Position numbers and translations under genes: made by a program. The notes below the pieces were generated by a model. That model ran no database searches. It was not told where the DNA came from and saw nothing but the letters and a program-made list of their open reading frames with translations. Shown here in pieces: positions 56,001 to 64,000 of a DNA stretch of 64,000 nucleotides. The stretch is from Lichenibacterium dinghuense (lineage in GTDB: Bacteria; Pseudomonadota; Alphaproteobacteria; Rhizobiales; Beijerinckiaceae): positions 1,612,501 to 1,676,500 of the forward strand of contig NZ_JAJLMN010000001.1 of the NCBI RefSeq assembly GCF_021730615.1, given 5' to 3'. Position 1 is the first letter of the stretch, and every line of letters starts with the position of its first letter.

Positions 56001-56914
56001 GCGCGCCGCTCGCCATCGTGCTCACCGCCATGCTGGGCGGGGCCATCCGGGTGTCGACGCCCTTCATCTTCGTGGCGCTCGGCGAAACGCTCACGGAGAA
56101 GTCGGGCCGCATCAACCTCGGCCTCGAAGGCACGCTCGTGCTCGGCGCCATGCTGGGCTACGCGACCGCCTACGAGACGGGCTCGCCCTGGCTGGGCGTG
56201 CTGGCCGGCGGCATGGCCGGCGTGCTGCTCGGCGCGCTTCACGGCGTGCTGTGCTCGCTGCCGCGCGTCAACGACATCGCGGTCGGCATCGCCCTGATGA
56301 CGCTCGGCACCGGCCTCGCCTTCTTCTTCGGCAAGCCCTTCATCCAGCCCGAGGCGCCGCATCTCCCCTCCGTGCCGCTCGCCGACTGGACGGGCGACCA
56401 CGCCCTCGCCGAGGCGCTGCGCGTCAACCCGCTGTTCTTCGTCGGCATCGCGGCGGCGCTCGTCATAGCCTGGGGGTTCCGCAACACGCGGGTCGGCCTC
56501 GTGGTCCGCACCACCGGCGACAGCGCCGCGGCGGCGCTCGCCATGGGCATCCCGGTCGACCGCGTCCGCGTGCTCGCGACCGCGGCGGGGGGATTCCTCG
56601 CCGGCGTCGGCGGCTCGTTTCTGTCGCTGTCCTACCCGGGCTCCTGGAACGAGGGGCTCTCGTCGGGCCAGGGCCTGATGGCGGTGGCGCTCGTCATCTT
56701 CGCGCGCTGGAGCCCCGTCCGCTGCGTCGGCGCGGCGCTGCTGTTCGGCGCCGCGGGCGCGCTCGGGCCGGCGCTGCAGTCGGTCGGCGTCACGCAGGGC
56801 TACTACCTGTTCAACGCCGCCCCCTACGTCCTGACGCTGCTCATCATGGTGGGCTCGTCGGGCTCCGTCGACGCGCACCGGGCCGCGCCCGGCGAGCTGT
56901 CGATCACGCGATGA
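55997..56914 (+). CDS. ABC transporter permease 2 (BMP/nucleoside type)
   Basis: A 305-residue permease, the YufQ-like partner. It has about 8-9 helices, with the diagnostic ALGETLTEKSGRINLGLEGTLV near residue 28 and VNDIAVGIALMTLGTGLAFF. Starts four bases inside the end of permease 1. The next gene, formamidase, begins 19 nt after its stop, so importer and enzymes share a transcript. Confidence 0.93.
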   Translation: MSAPLAIVLTAMLGGAIRVSTPFIFVALGETLTEKSGRINLGLEGTLVLGAMLGYATAYETGSPWLGVLAGGMAGVLLGALHGVLCSLPRVNDIAVGIALMTLGTGLAFFFGKPFIQPEAPHLPSVPLADWTGDHALAEALRVNPLFFVGIAAALVIAWGFRNTRVGLVVRTTGDSAAAALAMGIPVDRVRVLATAAGGFLAGVGGSFLSLSYPGSWNEGLSSGQGLMAVALVIFARWSPVRCVGAALLFGAAGALGPALQSVGVTQGYYLFNAAPYVLTLLIMVGSSGSVDAHRAAPGELSITR

Positions 56915-56933
56915 AACCCGGACAGGATCCAAG

Positions 56934-57953
56934 ATGAACGGACTCGGCGGCCTCAACCGCAGCACCAACGGCGTCGTGATCGGCCTCGTGCAGCTCCAGC
57001 TGCCCACCGTGGCGACGCCGGCGGAGCTCGCCGCGCAGACGGACCGCATCGTCGGCATGGTCGCCAAGGCGCGGGCCAACATGCCCACGATGGACCTCGT
57101 GGTCTTCCCCGAATACGCCCTGCACGGCCTGTCGATGAACACCGACCCGGCCATCATGTGCCGGATGGACGGCCCGGAGGTCGCGGCCTTCAGCGCGGCC
57201 TGCGCGGAGCACCGCATCTGGGGCTGCTTCTCCATCATGGAGTTCAACCCGCACGGCAACCCCTACAACGTCGGCCTCGTCATCGACGACGCCGGCGCGG
57301 TGCAGCTGTACTATCGCAAGATGCACCCCTGGGTGCCGGTCGAGCCCTGGGAGCCGGGGGACGGCGGCATTCCCGTGATCGACGGGCCGAACGGCTGCAG
57401 GCTCGGCCTCATCATCTGCCACGACGGCATGTTCCCCGAGATGGCGCGCGAATGCGCCTACAAGGGCGCCGAGGTGATGCTGCGCACGGCCGGCTACACG
57501 GCGCCGATGCGCGACGCCTGGCGCTTCACCAACCAGTCGAACAGCTTCTGCAACCTCATGGTCACGGCCAGCGTGTGCATGTCGGGCTCGGACGGCACCT
57601 TCGACTCGATGGGCGAGGGCATGGTCTGCAACTTCGACGGCTCGGTCATCGCCCACGGCACGAGCGGCCGGCCGGACGAGATCATCACCGCGGAGGTCAG
57701 GCCCGACCTCGTGCGCGAGGCCCGCGCGGTGTGGGGGCCGGAGAACAACATCTACCAGCTCGGCCACCGCGGCTTCTCGGCCGTGCGCGGCGGCGCGGGC
57801 GACTGCCCCTACACCTACATGACCGACCTCGCGGCCGGCCTCTACCGCCTGCCCTGGGAAAGCAGCGTGCAGGTCACGGACGGCACCTCCTGCGGCCTCC
57901 CCGCCCCGACGCGCCGCTACGGCGAATCCGACATCAGGGAGGCCGCCGAATGA
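56934..57953 (+). CDS. amiF: Formamidase (nitrilase superfamily, AmiF-like)
   Basis: A 339-residue nitrilase-fold amidase. The catalytic triad is E60 ([10 protein letters not shown]), K129 (YYRKMHPW) and C162 ([10 protein letters not shown]). The spacing and surrounding blocks ([31 protein letters not shown]) match Helicobacter AmiF, which hydrolyses formamide to formate and ammonia. In this cluster the substrate could be formamide or another small amide released alongside ring-opened compounds; that is inference. The last codons overlap the biuret hydrolase start as ATGA. Confidence 0.9.
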   Translation: MNGLGGLNRSTNGVVIGLVQLQLPTVATPAELAAQTDRIVGMVAKARANMPTMDLVVFPEYALHGLSMNTDPAIMCRMDGPEVAAFSAACAEHRIWGCFSIMEFNPHGNPYNVGLVIDDAGAVQLYYRKMHPWVPVEPWEPGDGGIPVIDGPNGCRLGLIICHDGMFPEMARECAYKGAEVMLRTAGYTAPMRDAWRFTNQSNSFCNLMVTASVCMSGSDGTFDSMGEGMVCNFDGSVIAHGTSGRPDEIITAEVRPDLVREARAVWGPENNIYQLGHRGFSAVRGGAGDCPYTYMTDLAAGLYRLPWESSVQVTDGTSCGLPAPTRRYGESDIREAAE

Positions 57954-58627
57954 GCGCGGTCGCGGCCGAACCCTACCCCTGGCCCTACGACGGGGACCTG
58001 CGCCCCGCCAACACGGCGCTGGTGATCATCGACATGCAGGTCGATTTCTGCGGCGTCGGCGGCTACGTCGACCGCATGGGCTACGACCTGTCGCTCACCC
58101 GCGCGCCGGTCGAGCCGATCCGCCGCGTGCTCGCCGCCATGCGGGCCGGCGGCTACGCGGTGATCCACACGCGCGAGGGGCACCGGCCGGACCTCTCCGA
58201 CCTGCCGGACAACAAGCGCTGGCGCTCGCGCCGCATCGGCGCCGGCATCGGCGACGACGGCCCCTGCGGGCGCGTGCTGGTGCGGGGCGAGCCCGGCTGG
58301 GAGATCATCCCGGAGCTCGCGCCGCTGCCCGGCGAGGTGGTGATCGACAAGCCCGGCAAGGGCTCGTTCTGCGCGACCGACCTCGAGCTGATCCTGCGCA
58401 CGCGGGGCATCCGCAACCTCGTGCTCACCGGCATCACCACGGACGTCTGCGTGTCGACCACCATGCGCGAGGCCAACGATCGCGGCTTCGAATGCGTGGT
58501 GCTCGGCGACTGCTGCGGCGCGACGGACCGCTCGAACCACGACGCGGCGCTGCGCATGGTGACGATGCAGGGCGGGGTGTTCGGCGCCGTGTCGAGCGCG
58601 GACGCGCTGCTGGCGGGGCTGCGCTGA
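57950..58627 (+). CDS. biuH: Biuret amidohydrolase
   Basis: A 225-residue isochorismatase-fold cysteine hydrolase that converts biuret to allophanate and ammonia. The catalytic residues D28 (VIIDMQVDF), K134 (IDKPGKGSF) and C167 ([17 protein letters not shown]) have the same spacing as in the characterised Rhizobium leguminosarum enzyme. The wider sequence (DPYPWPY-like start [50 protein letters not shown]) is also very close to it. Starts by overlap with amiF and ends overlapping the ring-opening hydrolase (TGATG). Its product feeds AtzF. Confidence 0.95.
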   Translation: MSAVAAEPYPWPYDGDLRPANTALVIIDMQVDFCGVGGYVDRMGYDLSLTRAPVEPIRRVLAAMRAGGYAVIHTREGHRPDLSDLPDNKRWRSRRIGAGIGDDGPCGRVLVRGEPGWEIIPELAPLPGEVVIDKPGKGSFCATDLELILRTRGIRNLVLTGITTDVCVSTTMREANDRGFECVVLGDCCGATDRSNHDAALRMVTMQGGVFGAVSSADALLAGLR

Positions 58628-59724
58628 TGCCGCGCCGCCGCGCCTTCGTGCACCGGATCTCGACCGGGGCGCCCGACGACGCCTCGGGCCTGGAGCGCGC
58701 CTTCGCCGACGGCCGCATCGACGCCGGCTCGGTCGTGGCGATCCTCGGCAAGACGGAGGGCAACGGCCTCGTCAACGATTGGACGCGGGCGCTCGCGGCG
58801 CGCGCGCTGCGCGACGCCCTCGCGCGGCACGCTGGCCCCGAGGTCGCCGACGAGGCCTGCCTCGTCATGTCGGGCGGCACCGAGGGCGGCCTCGCGCCCC
58901 ACGTCACCGTGTTCGAGGTGCGGCCCGACGACGGGCCGGAGCGGGCCGGCGCCCTCGCCATCGGCCGCGCGCGCACGGCCGACCTTCCCCCGGAGCACCT
59001 CGGCCGGCAGGCCCAGGTCAGGGCCGTCGCCGGGGCGGTCGAAGCCGCGATGCGCGACGCCGGCATCCCCGACCCCGACGACGTCCACTTCGTCCAGGTG
59101 AAATGCCCGCTGCTGACGGGCGAGCGGATCGCGGAAGCGCGCGGGCGCGGCCAGCACTGCGCCACCTCCGACACGCTGAAGTCCATGGGCCTGTCGCGCG
59201 CCGCGGCGTCGCTCGGCGTCGCGGCCGCGCTCGGCGAGGTGGAGCACGTGCCCGAGGCGGCGATCGGGCGCGACTTCGCGGCCTTCTCGACCCGCGCCTC
59301 CGCCTCGGCCGGCGTCGAGCTCGCCGGGCACGAGGTGGTGGTGATGGGCCGCGGCCGGGGCTGGTCGGGCCCCCTGCGGATCGACCACGCCGTCATGGCC
59401 GACGGGCTCGACGTCGAGCCCGTGCGCGCCGCCCTGGCGCGGCTCGGCCTGCCCGCGGCGGGCCGGCCCGCCCCGGCGCGCCTCGTCGCGCTGCTCGCCA
59501 AGGCCGAGGCGCCGTCGGGCGGCCGGCTCCGCGGCTTCCGCCACACGATGCTGACCGACTCCGACCTGTCGGCCACGCGCCATGCCCGCGCCTTCGCGGC
59601 CGGCGCGCTGGGGAGCCTCGTCGGCCACGCGGAGATCTACGTCTCGGGCGGCGCCGAGCATCAGGGGCCCGACGGGGGCGGCCCCGTGGCGGTCATCGCC
59701 GAAGAAGCCGGAGAACGCGCATGA
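58627..59724 (+). CDS. atzD: Cyanuric acid hydrolase / barbiturase family ring-opening amidohydrolase
   Basis: A 365-residue toblerone-fold enzyme with three internal repeats, each giving one Lys-Ser dyad: K42 (LGKTEGNG)-S82 (MSGGTEGG), K159 (VQVKCPLLT)-S227 (SASAGVEL) and K292 (LAKAEAPSG)-S340 (YVSGGAEHQGPDGGGP). These positions coincide almost exactly with Pseudomonas AtzD. It opens the s-triazine ring of cyanuric acid to 1-carboxybiuret. Barbiturase is in the same family and cannot be excluded from sequence alone, but the flanking biuret, AtzEG and AtzF genes favour cyanuric acid. Start overlaps biuH; stop overlaps the ATPase start (ATGA). Confidence 0.9.
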   Translation: MPRRRAFVHRISTGAPDDASGLERAFADGRIDAGSVVAILGKTEGNGLVNDWTRALAARALRDALARHAGPEVADEACLVMSGGTEGGLAPHVTVFEVRPDDGPERAGALAIGRARTADLPPEHLGRQAQVRAVAGAVEAAMRDAGIPDPDDVHFVQVKCPLLTGERIAEARGRGQHCATSDTLKSMGLSRAAASLGVAAALGEVEHVPEAAIGRDFAAFSTRASASAGVELAGHEVVVMGRGRGWSGPLRIDHAVMADGLDVEPVRAALARLGLPAAGRPAPARLVALLAKAEAPSGGRLRGFRHTMLTDSDLSATRHARAFAAGALGSLVGHAEIYVSGGAEHQGPDGGGPVAVIAEEAGERA

Positions 59725-61262
59725 GGGGTCCCGCCGTCGCCGCGACGCCCCGCCCCGGTGCCGTCTCGGTCTCCACCGTCGGCATGACGAAGCGCTTCGG
59801 CGGCTTCACGGCCCTCGACGGCGTGTCGATCGACGTGCCGGCCGGCGCCTTCCACGTGCTGCTCGGCGAGAACGGCGCCGGCAAGTCCACCCTCGTCAAA
59901 TGCATCATGGGCTTCTACCAGCCCGACGCCGGCTCGCTGCTCGTCGACGGGAAGCCCGCCGCCGTGCGCAACCCGCGCGACGCGCGGGCGCTCGGTATCG
60001 GCATGGTGTACCAGCACTTCACGCTGGTGCCGTCGCTGACCGGCGCCGAGAACCTCGTCATCTCCCGCGCCGACGCGCCGGCCGTGATCGACTGGCGGCG
60101 CGAGCGCGAGCGCCTCGCGGCCTTCACCGAACGCATGCCCTTCCGCGTGCCGCTCGACCGCCCGGTGGCGAGCCTCGCCGCGGGCGAGAAGCAGAAGCTG
60201 GAGATCCTCAAGCTCCTCTACCTCGACGGCCGCTTCCTGATCCTCGATGAGCCCACCTCCGTGCTCACGCCCGGCGAAGCCGACGAGATCCTCGGCCTGC
60301 TGCGCGGCATGACGGAGCGGGGCGAGCTGTCCGTGCTGATGATCAGCCACAAGTTCCGCGAGGTGACGGCCTTCGCCGACGCCGTGTCGGTGCTGCGGCG
60401 CGGCGCGTTGGCGGGCGGCGGCCGCGTCGCCGAGTTGACCACGGACGGCATGGCGCGGCTGATGATCGGCGACACGGCCGTGCGCGAGCGCGGGGCCCGC
60501 GCCGCCGTGAAGGACGCCGGCGTGGTGCTCGACCTCGCCGGCCTCGTGGCAGACGACGACGCGGGCCGCACCGCGGTCGACGGCGTGAGCCTCAAGGTCA
60601 GGGCCGGCGAGATCGTCGGCATCGCGGGCGTGTCGGGCAACGGGCAGGCCGCGCTGGTCGAGGTGCTGAACGGCCAGCGCAGCTTGCGCGACGGCCGCAT
60701 CTTCATCCGCGAGGAGCCCTTCGAGCCGGTGCGGCGCGACTTCGACCGGTTCCGCGTCTTCGGCCTGCCCGAGGAGCCGCTGAAGAACGCCGCCGTGCCG
60801 CGCATGAGCGTGGCCGAGAACATCGCCTTCCGGGCCTTCGACAAGCCGCCCGCGGCCAAGTTCGGCTGGTGGCTGTCGCCGAGCCCGATCCGGGCGCGGG
60901 CGGCCGACCTCGTCGCGCGCTACGGCGTCAAGACCGCCTCGCTCGACGCGCCCATCTCCACCCTGTCGGGCGGCAACGTGCAGCGCGCCGTGCTGGCGCG
61001 CGAGCTGTCCGGCGAGGTCGACGTGCTGGTCGTCGCCAACCCCTGCTTCGGGCTCGACTTCGCGTCCGTGGCCGAGATCCGCGGCCAGATCATGGACCAG
61101 CGCAACCGCGGCGCGGCGGTGCTGCTCGTGTCCGAGGACCTCGACGAGATCCTGGAGCTCGCCGACCGCGTCGCCGTCATGTCGGAAGGGCACATCGCCT
61201 ATTCGGCGCCCGTCGACGAGACCGACCGGACGACGATCGGCCGGCACATGGCGGGGCATTGA
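59721..61262 (+). CDS. ABC transporter ATP-binding protein (tandem NBD, BMP/nucleoside type)
   Basis: A 513-residue cytoplasmic ATPase with two fused nucleotide-binding domains, as in YufO-type nucleoside importers. NBD1 is canonical: GENGAGKST (about residue 50), signature SLAAGEKQK and Walker [13 protein letters not shown]2 is degenerate: GVSGNGQAA in place of a classic Walker A, signature LSGGNVQR, and Walker B-like [13 protein letters not shown] without the catalytic Glu. Asymmetry is usual in this family. It would drive the two permeases encoded at 54870-56914, and is separated from them by the three enzyme genes. Confidence 0.93.
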   Translation: MRGPAVAATPRPGAVSVSTVGMTKRFGGFTALDGVSIDVPAGAFHVLLGENGAGKSTLVKCIMGFYQPDAGSLLVDGKPAAVRNPRDARALGIGMVYQHFTLVPSLTGAENLVISRADAPAVIDWRRERERLAAFTERMPFRVPLDRPVASLAAGEKQKLEILKLLYLDGRFLILDEPTSVLTPGEADEILGLLRGMTERGELSVLMISHKFREVTAFADAVSVLRRGALAGGGRVAELTTDGMARLMIGDTAVRERGARAAVKDAGVVLDLAGLVADDDAGRTAVDGVSLKVRAGEIVGIAGVSGNGQAALVEVLNGQRSLRDGRIFIREEPFEPVRRDFDRFRVFGLPEEPLKNAAVPRMSVAENIAFRAFDKPPAAKFGWWLSPSPIRARAADLVARYGVKTASLDAPISTLSGGNVQRAVLARELSGEVDVLVVANPCFGLDFASVAEIRGQIMDQRNRGAAVLLVSEDLDEILELADRVAVMSEGHIAYSAPVDETDRTTIGRHMAGH

Positions 61263-61297
61263 TGGAAGACCTGCATCGTCACGGAGCGGCATGCGCG

Positions 61298-61426
61298 CCC
61301 CTTCTCCCGTTCACGGGAGAAGGGGCCCCCACGCAGTGGGGGCGGATGAGGGGATGGGGGGCGGTGCCGTCTCCCCTCATCCGACCGGGCTTTGCCCGGC
61401 CACCTTCTCCCGCACGCGGGAGAAGG
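61298..61426. repeat. Composite intergenic palindromic repeat (four hairpins)
   Basis: Within the 172-bp spacer between the ATPase and second hydrolase there are four perfect hairpins: 61298-61325 (12-bp stem, CTTCTCCC type), 61326-61342 (CCCCCAC/GTGGGGG), 61385-61399 (CCGGGC-TTT-GCCCGG) and 61403-61426 (11-bp stem, CTTCTCCC type). The right arm of the last supplies AGAAGGA 8-9 nt before the next ATG. This element type is widespread between genes in rhizobia. Confidence 0.85.
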
Positions 61427-61434
61427 ACAGCCCC

Positions 61435-62097
61435 ATGATCTCCGTCCCCGCCGACCCCTACCCCTACCCGCTCGACCCCGACCACGTGGCGCTCGTCGTC
61501 ATCGACATGCAGCGCGACTTCGTCGAGCCCGGCGGCTTCGGCGCGGCGCTCGGCAACGACGTGACGCGCCTCCAGTCGGCGATCCCCGCCGTGGCGGAGC
61601 TGATCGCGCTGTTCCGCGCGAAGCGCTGGCCGGTGGTCCACACCCGCGAATGCCACGCGCCCGACCTCGGCGACCTCCCGCCGTCGAAGCGCGGGCGCGG
61701 GCGCGGCGCCGCGCGCATCGGCGACCCCGGCCCGATGGGCCGCATCCTGGTGCGGGGCGAGCCGGGCGCCGAGATCGTGGCCGACTGCGCGCCCCTGCCC
61801 GGCGAGCCCGTGGTCGACAAGCCCGGCAAGGGCATGTTCCACGCGACGGGCGTCGAGGCGATGCTGCGGGGCCTCGGCGTCACGCACCTCGTCTTCGCCG
61901 GCGTCACCACCGAGGTCTGCGTCCAGACCTCGATGCGCGAGGCCAACGACCGCGGCTTCGAGTGCCTGGTCGTCTCCGACGCGACCGAGAGCTACTTCCC
62001 CGACTTCAAGGCCGCGACGCTGCGCATGATCGCGGCGCAGGACGGCATCGTCGGCTGGGTGGCCCCGCTCGCGGCCTTGCGGGAGGCTCTGGCGTGA
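61435..62097 (+). CDS. Isochorismatase-fold cysteine hydrolase, biuret-hydrolase paralogue
   Basis: A 220-residue hydrolase related to the biuret hydrolase upstream, with catalytic D24 (VVIDMQRDF), K129 (VDKPGKGMF) and C162 ([17 protein letters not shown]). Shared blocks are [28 protein letters not shown] and [11 protein letters not shown], but it lacks the [12 protein letters not shown] segment of BiuH. A ureido or amide substrate in the same pathway is likely; ureidoacrylate-type or carboxybiuret-type activity cannot be told apart here. The ATG at 61435 uses a ribosome site contributed by the palindromic repeat. Stop overlaps the AtzG-like GTG start (GTGA). Confidence 0.88.
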   Translation: MISVPADPYPYPLDPDHVALVVIDMQRDFVEPGGFGAALGNDVTRLQSAIPAVAELIALFRAKRWPVVHTRECHAPDLGDLPPSKRGRGRGAARIGDPGPMGRILVRGEPGAEIVADCAPLPGEPVVDKPGKGMFHATGVEAMLRGLGVTHLVFAGVTTEVCVQTSMREANDRGFECLVVSDATESYFPDFKAATLRMIAAQDGIVGWVAPLAALREALA

Positions 62098-62297
62098 CGG
62101 CCCCGGCCTTCGACCCCGAGGCCGTGATCGACGCGATGGCGCCGCTGCTCGGCCTCGCGGTCGCGCCCGAGCACCGCGCCGGGATCGCCGCGAACCTGCG
62201 CGCCCTCGCCGCCATGGCGGCCCTGGTGCTCGACCCGCCGGTCGGCGACCACGCCGAGCCGGCGCCCGTCTTCACGCCGGTGATCCCCCATGGCTGA
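62094..62297 (+). CDS. atzG: AtzG-like small subunit (DUF4089)
   Basis: A 67-residue helical protein ([37 protein letters not shown], then AEPAPVF) of the DUF4089 family. AtzG of Pseudomonas is 68 residues and forms a heterotetramer with AtzE like GatC with GatA, stabilising the 1-carboxybiuret hydrolase. The GTG start overlaps the preceding stop by 4 nt, and the 3' end overlaps the atzE start by 8 nt, so the stoichiometric pair is translationally coupled. Confidence 0.9.
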   Translation: MTAPAFDPEAVIDAMAPLLGLAVAPEHRAGIAANLRALAAMAALVLDPPVGDHAEPAPVFTPVIPHG

Positions 62298-63684
62298 TCT
62301 CGGCGCCCTGTCGGCGGCCGCGATCGCCCGCGGGGTGGCGGCGGGGTCCCTGCCCGCCGAGGCCGTCGCGCGGGCGGCGCTGGGTCGCATCGCGGCCCAC
62401 GACGGGCGCGTCGGCGCCTTCACGCATGTCGCGACGGAGCGCGCCCTGGCGACGGCGCGGGCGCTCGACGCGGCGCGGGCCGCGGGCCACCTGCTCGGCC
62501 CCCTGGCGGGCGTGCCCTTCGCGGTGAAGAACCTGTTCGACCTCGCGGGCGTGCCCACCCTCGCGGGCTCCAGGATCGAGCGCGACGCGGCGCCGGCGGG
62601 GCGCGACGCCGCCCTGGTCGAGCGGATGGAGGCGGCGGGCGCCGTGTGCCTCGGGGCGCTCAACATGGGCGAATACGCCTACGACTTCACGGGCGAGAAC
62701 GCCCACGACGGCCCGTCCCGCAACCCGCACGACCTCGGCCGCATGTCGGGCGGCTCGTCCGGCGGCTCGGCGGCCGCGGTGGCGGCGGGCTTCGTGCCGC
62801 TGGCCCTGGGCTCGGACACCAACGGCTCGATCCGGGTGCCGTCGTCGCTCTGCGGGACCTTCGGGCTGAAGCCCACCTACGGGCGGCTCGGCCGCGCCCG
62901 CACCTTCCCGTTCGTGGCGAGCCTCGACCACCTCGGCCCCTTCGCCCGCTCGGCCGAGGACCTCGCGCTCTGCTACGACGCCCTGCAGGGGCCCGACCCC
63001 GACGACGCGGGTTGCGCGAACCGCGCCGCCGAGCCGACCCTGGGTCTCCTGGAGCGGGGGGCCGCCGGCCTGCGCGTCGCCGTGGCGGGCGGCTATTTCG
63101 CGGCCGACGACGTGCCGGACGCCCGCGACGCGGTGGCGCGCTGCGCCGCCGCCCTCGGCGCGACCCGACGCGTGGAGCTGCCCGGCGCCGCGCGCGCCCG
63201 CGCGGCGGCCTTCCTCGTCACCGCCACCGAGGGCGCCGCCCTGCACCTCGACCGCCTGCGGGCGCGCGCGCAGGACTTCGACCCCGCGGTGCGCGACCGC
63301 CTGCTGGCCGGCGCCATGGTGCCGGCCGCCTGGGTGGCGCAGGCCCAGAAGGCCCGCCGCCGCTTCGCCGAGGAGGCGGCCCGCGCCTTCGACGGCGTGG
63401 ACATCATCCTCGCGCCCGCGACGCCCTCGCGCGCGCCGCGCCTCGGGCAGGCGACCATGAGGGTCGGCGCGCTGGACCTGCCGGTGCGGGCCAACCTCGG
63501 CCTCTACACCCAGCCGATCTCCTGCATCGGGCTGCCCGTGGCGGCCGTGCCGGTCTGGCTCGACGGCGGCCTGCCGATCGGCGTCCAGGTCATCGCGCCG
63601 CCCTGGCGCGAGGACCTCGCCCTCCGGGTCGCGGCGGCGCTGGAGGCGGCGGGCGTGGCGCGGGCGCCGGTGGCGCCGCTCTGA
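62290..63684 (+). CDS. atzE: 1-carboxybiuret hydrolase catalytic subunit (AtzE family amidohydrolase)
   Basis: A 464-residue amidase-signature enzyme. The triad is K80 (FAVKNLFD), S156 (MSGGSSGGS) and S180 (SDTNGSIRVPS). AHDGRVGAFTHV, LGALNMGEYAYDFTGENAH and LGLYTQPISCIGLP are typical of the AtzE/HpxY subgroup. It removes an amide from 1-carboxybiuret to give 1,3-dicarboxyurea, which AtzF then degrades. The close relative HpxY is the alternative identity, but the neighbours atzD, biuH and atzF favour AtzE. Last gene of the run; only weak dyads follow its stop. Confidence 0.92.
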   Translation: MADLGALSAAAIARGVAAGSLPAEAVARAALGRIAAHDGRVGAFTHVATERALATARALDAARAAGHLLGPLAGVPFAVKNLFDLAGVPTLAGSRIERDAAPAGRDAALVERMEAAGAVCLGALNMGEYAYDFTGENAHDGPSRNPHDLGRMSGGSSGGSAAAVAAGFVPLALGSDTNGSIRVPSSLCGTFGLKPTYGRLGRARTFPFVASLDHLGPFARSAEDLALCYDALQGPDPDDAGCANRAAEPTLGLLERGAAGLRVAVAGGYFAADDVPDARDAVARCAAALGATRRVELPGAARARAAAFLVTATEGAALHLDRLRARAQDFDPAVRDRLLAGAMVPAAWVAQAQKARRRFAEEAARAFDGVDIILAPATPSRAPRLGQATMRVGALDLPVRANLGLYTQPISCIGLPVAAVPVWLDGGLPIGVQVIAPPWREDLALRVAAALEAAGVARAPVAPL

Positions 63685-63848
63685 CGGGCTGCGGCCCGGC
63701 CTCATCCGCGCTGTCCACGGCATCAGGCCGGTCCGAGGGCCTCACGGATCGCCCACGCGCGGGTATAGAGCGGGGAGCGCGCTGGCGGGAGCGGACCCGT
63801 CGAGCGGCGACGGGCCGGCTCGACGGGCCCGAGCGGAGGACGAGAGTC

Positions 63849-64000
63849 ATGAGGCGATCCGAGATCAACGGCGTGCTTCGCCGCGGCGAAGAGTTCATCC
63901 GCTCCTTCGGATACGCCCTACCCCCCTTCGCCGGCCTGTCCCCGGACGACATGGGCGCCCGCCGCGACGCGCTGGGCACGGTCATCGACCGCGGGCTCGG
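63849..64000 (+). CDS. D-lyxose/D-mannose isomerase-type protein, 3' end outside window
   Basis: Partial: 50 codons are visible from the ATG at 63849 (GAGGACGAGAG upstream). The N-terminus RRSEINGVLRRGEEFIRSFG, LPPFAGLSPDDM is characteristic of the cupin-fold D-lyxose ketol-isomerase family (once annotated as ABC sugar-transport auxiliary component). It would interconvert D-lyxose and D-xylulose or D-mannose and D-fructose. Probably starts a new sugar operon unrelated to the nitrogen cluster, since a 164-bp spacer separates it from atzE. Confidence 0.8.
   Translation, partial: MRRSEINGVLRRGEEFIRSFGYALPPFAGLSPDDMGARRDALGTVIDRGL

Noticed and set aside
58627-59724. Calling the ring-opening enzyme barbiturase and the locus a pyrimidine (Rut-like or oxidative uracil) pathway
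   Set aside because: No uracil/thymine dehydrogenase, RutA-type monooxygenase or ureidomalonase is present, whereas BiuH, AtzE, AtzG and AtzF are. Kept as an alternative only.

Overview
The window is a very GC-rich, densely coded chromosomal segment. It most resembles an alphaproteobacterium of the Hyphomicrobiales (Rhizobiales), perhaps near Methylobacteriaceae or Beijerinckiaceae. The pointers are a giant growth-pole-ring-like coiled-coil protein, a TIGR02302/DUF4175 protein, hopanoid gene hpnH beside ispH, three full CtrA boxes (TTAA-N7-TTAA), small Omp25/31-like beta-barrels, and dispersed CTTCTCCC/GGGAGAAG palindromes. The taxonomic placement is inference.

Layout. 1-5.3 kb (minus): DUF4432 aldose-epimerase-like protein, cupin and gloB glyoxalase II in one operon, then the DUF4175 protein. 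5.6-9.5 kb: glutathione S-transferase, outer-membrane beta-barrel, a ferredoxin reductase/ferredoxin pair and an HPt-domain protein. 9.8-18.7 kb: one gene of about 2977 codons encoding the membrane-anchored giant helical protein, with a recent internal tandem duplication. 19-25.9 kb (mostly minus): DUF5872 protein, lptE-leuS, small unknown genes, a secreted unknown, and a SHOCT-like/transglutaminase pair. 26.05-27.11 kb: a complete IS630-family element with perfect TA target duplication but a frameshifted transposase. It sits next to a lower-GC DUF1842 gene. 27.7-33.5 kb: hpnH and ispH, then two CtrA-box-preceded beta-barrels and a type-I-secreted-looking Ig-repeat protein. 33.5-50.7 kb: citrate/H+ symporter, LplT-PlsC-acyl-ACP synthetase fusion, DUF1684/Rrf2 pair, P-loop kinase-like protein, EmrAB-type pump with divergent TetR and two matching operators, luciferase-like oxidoreductase, MHYT-PAS-GGDEF-EAL protein, ilvD.

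51.3-63.7 kb is the most coherent system. It is a run for use of cyanuric acid and biuret as nitrogen sources: a divergent HpxZ (DUF3225) protein, AtzF allophanate hydrolase, a BMP-type ABC importer (binding protein, two permeases, ATPase), formamidase, biuret hydrolase, a cyanuric acid hydrolase/barbiturase-family ring opener, a second isochorismatase-fold hydrolase, an AtzG-like 67-residue subunit and AtzE. Most junctions are 4-8 bp overlaps. Near-consensus sigma-54 promoters (GG-N10-GC) lie before atzF and before the importer gene, which fits nitrogen-limitation control. No dedicated regulator gene is present in the cluster. Expected flow: import of the ring compound; ring opening to 1-carboxybiuret (AtzD); then either AtzEG and AtzF to ammonia and CO2, or spontaneous decarboxylation to biuret followed by BiuH to allophanate and AtzF. 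The window ends inside a D-lyxose/D-mannose isomerase-type gene.
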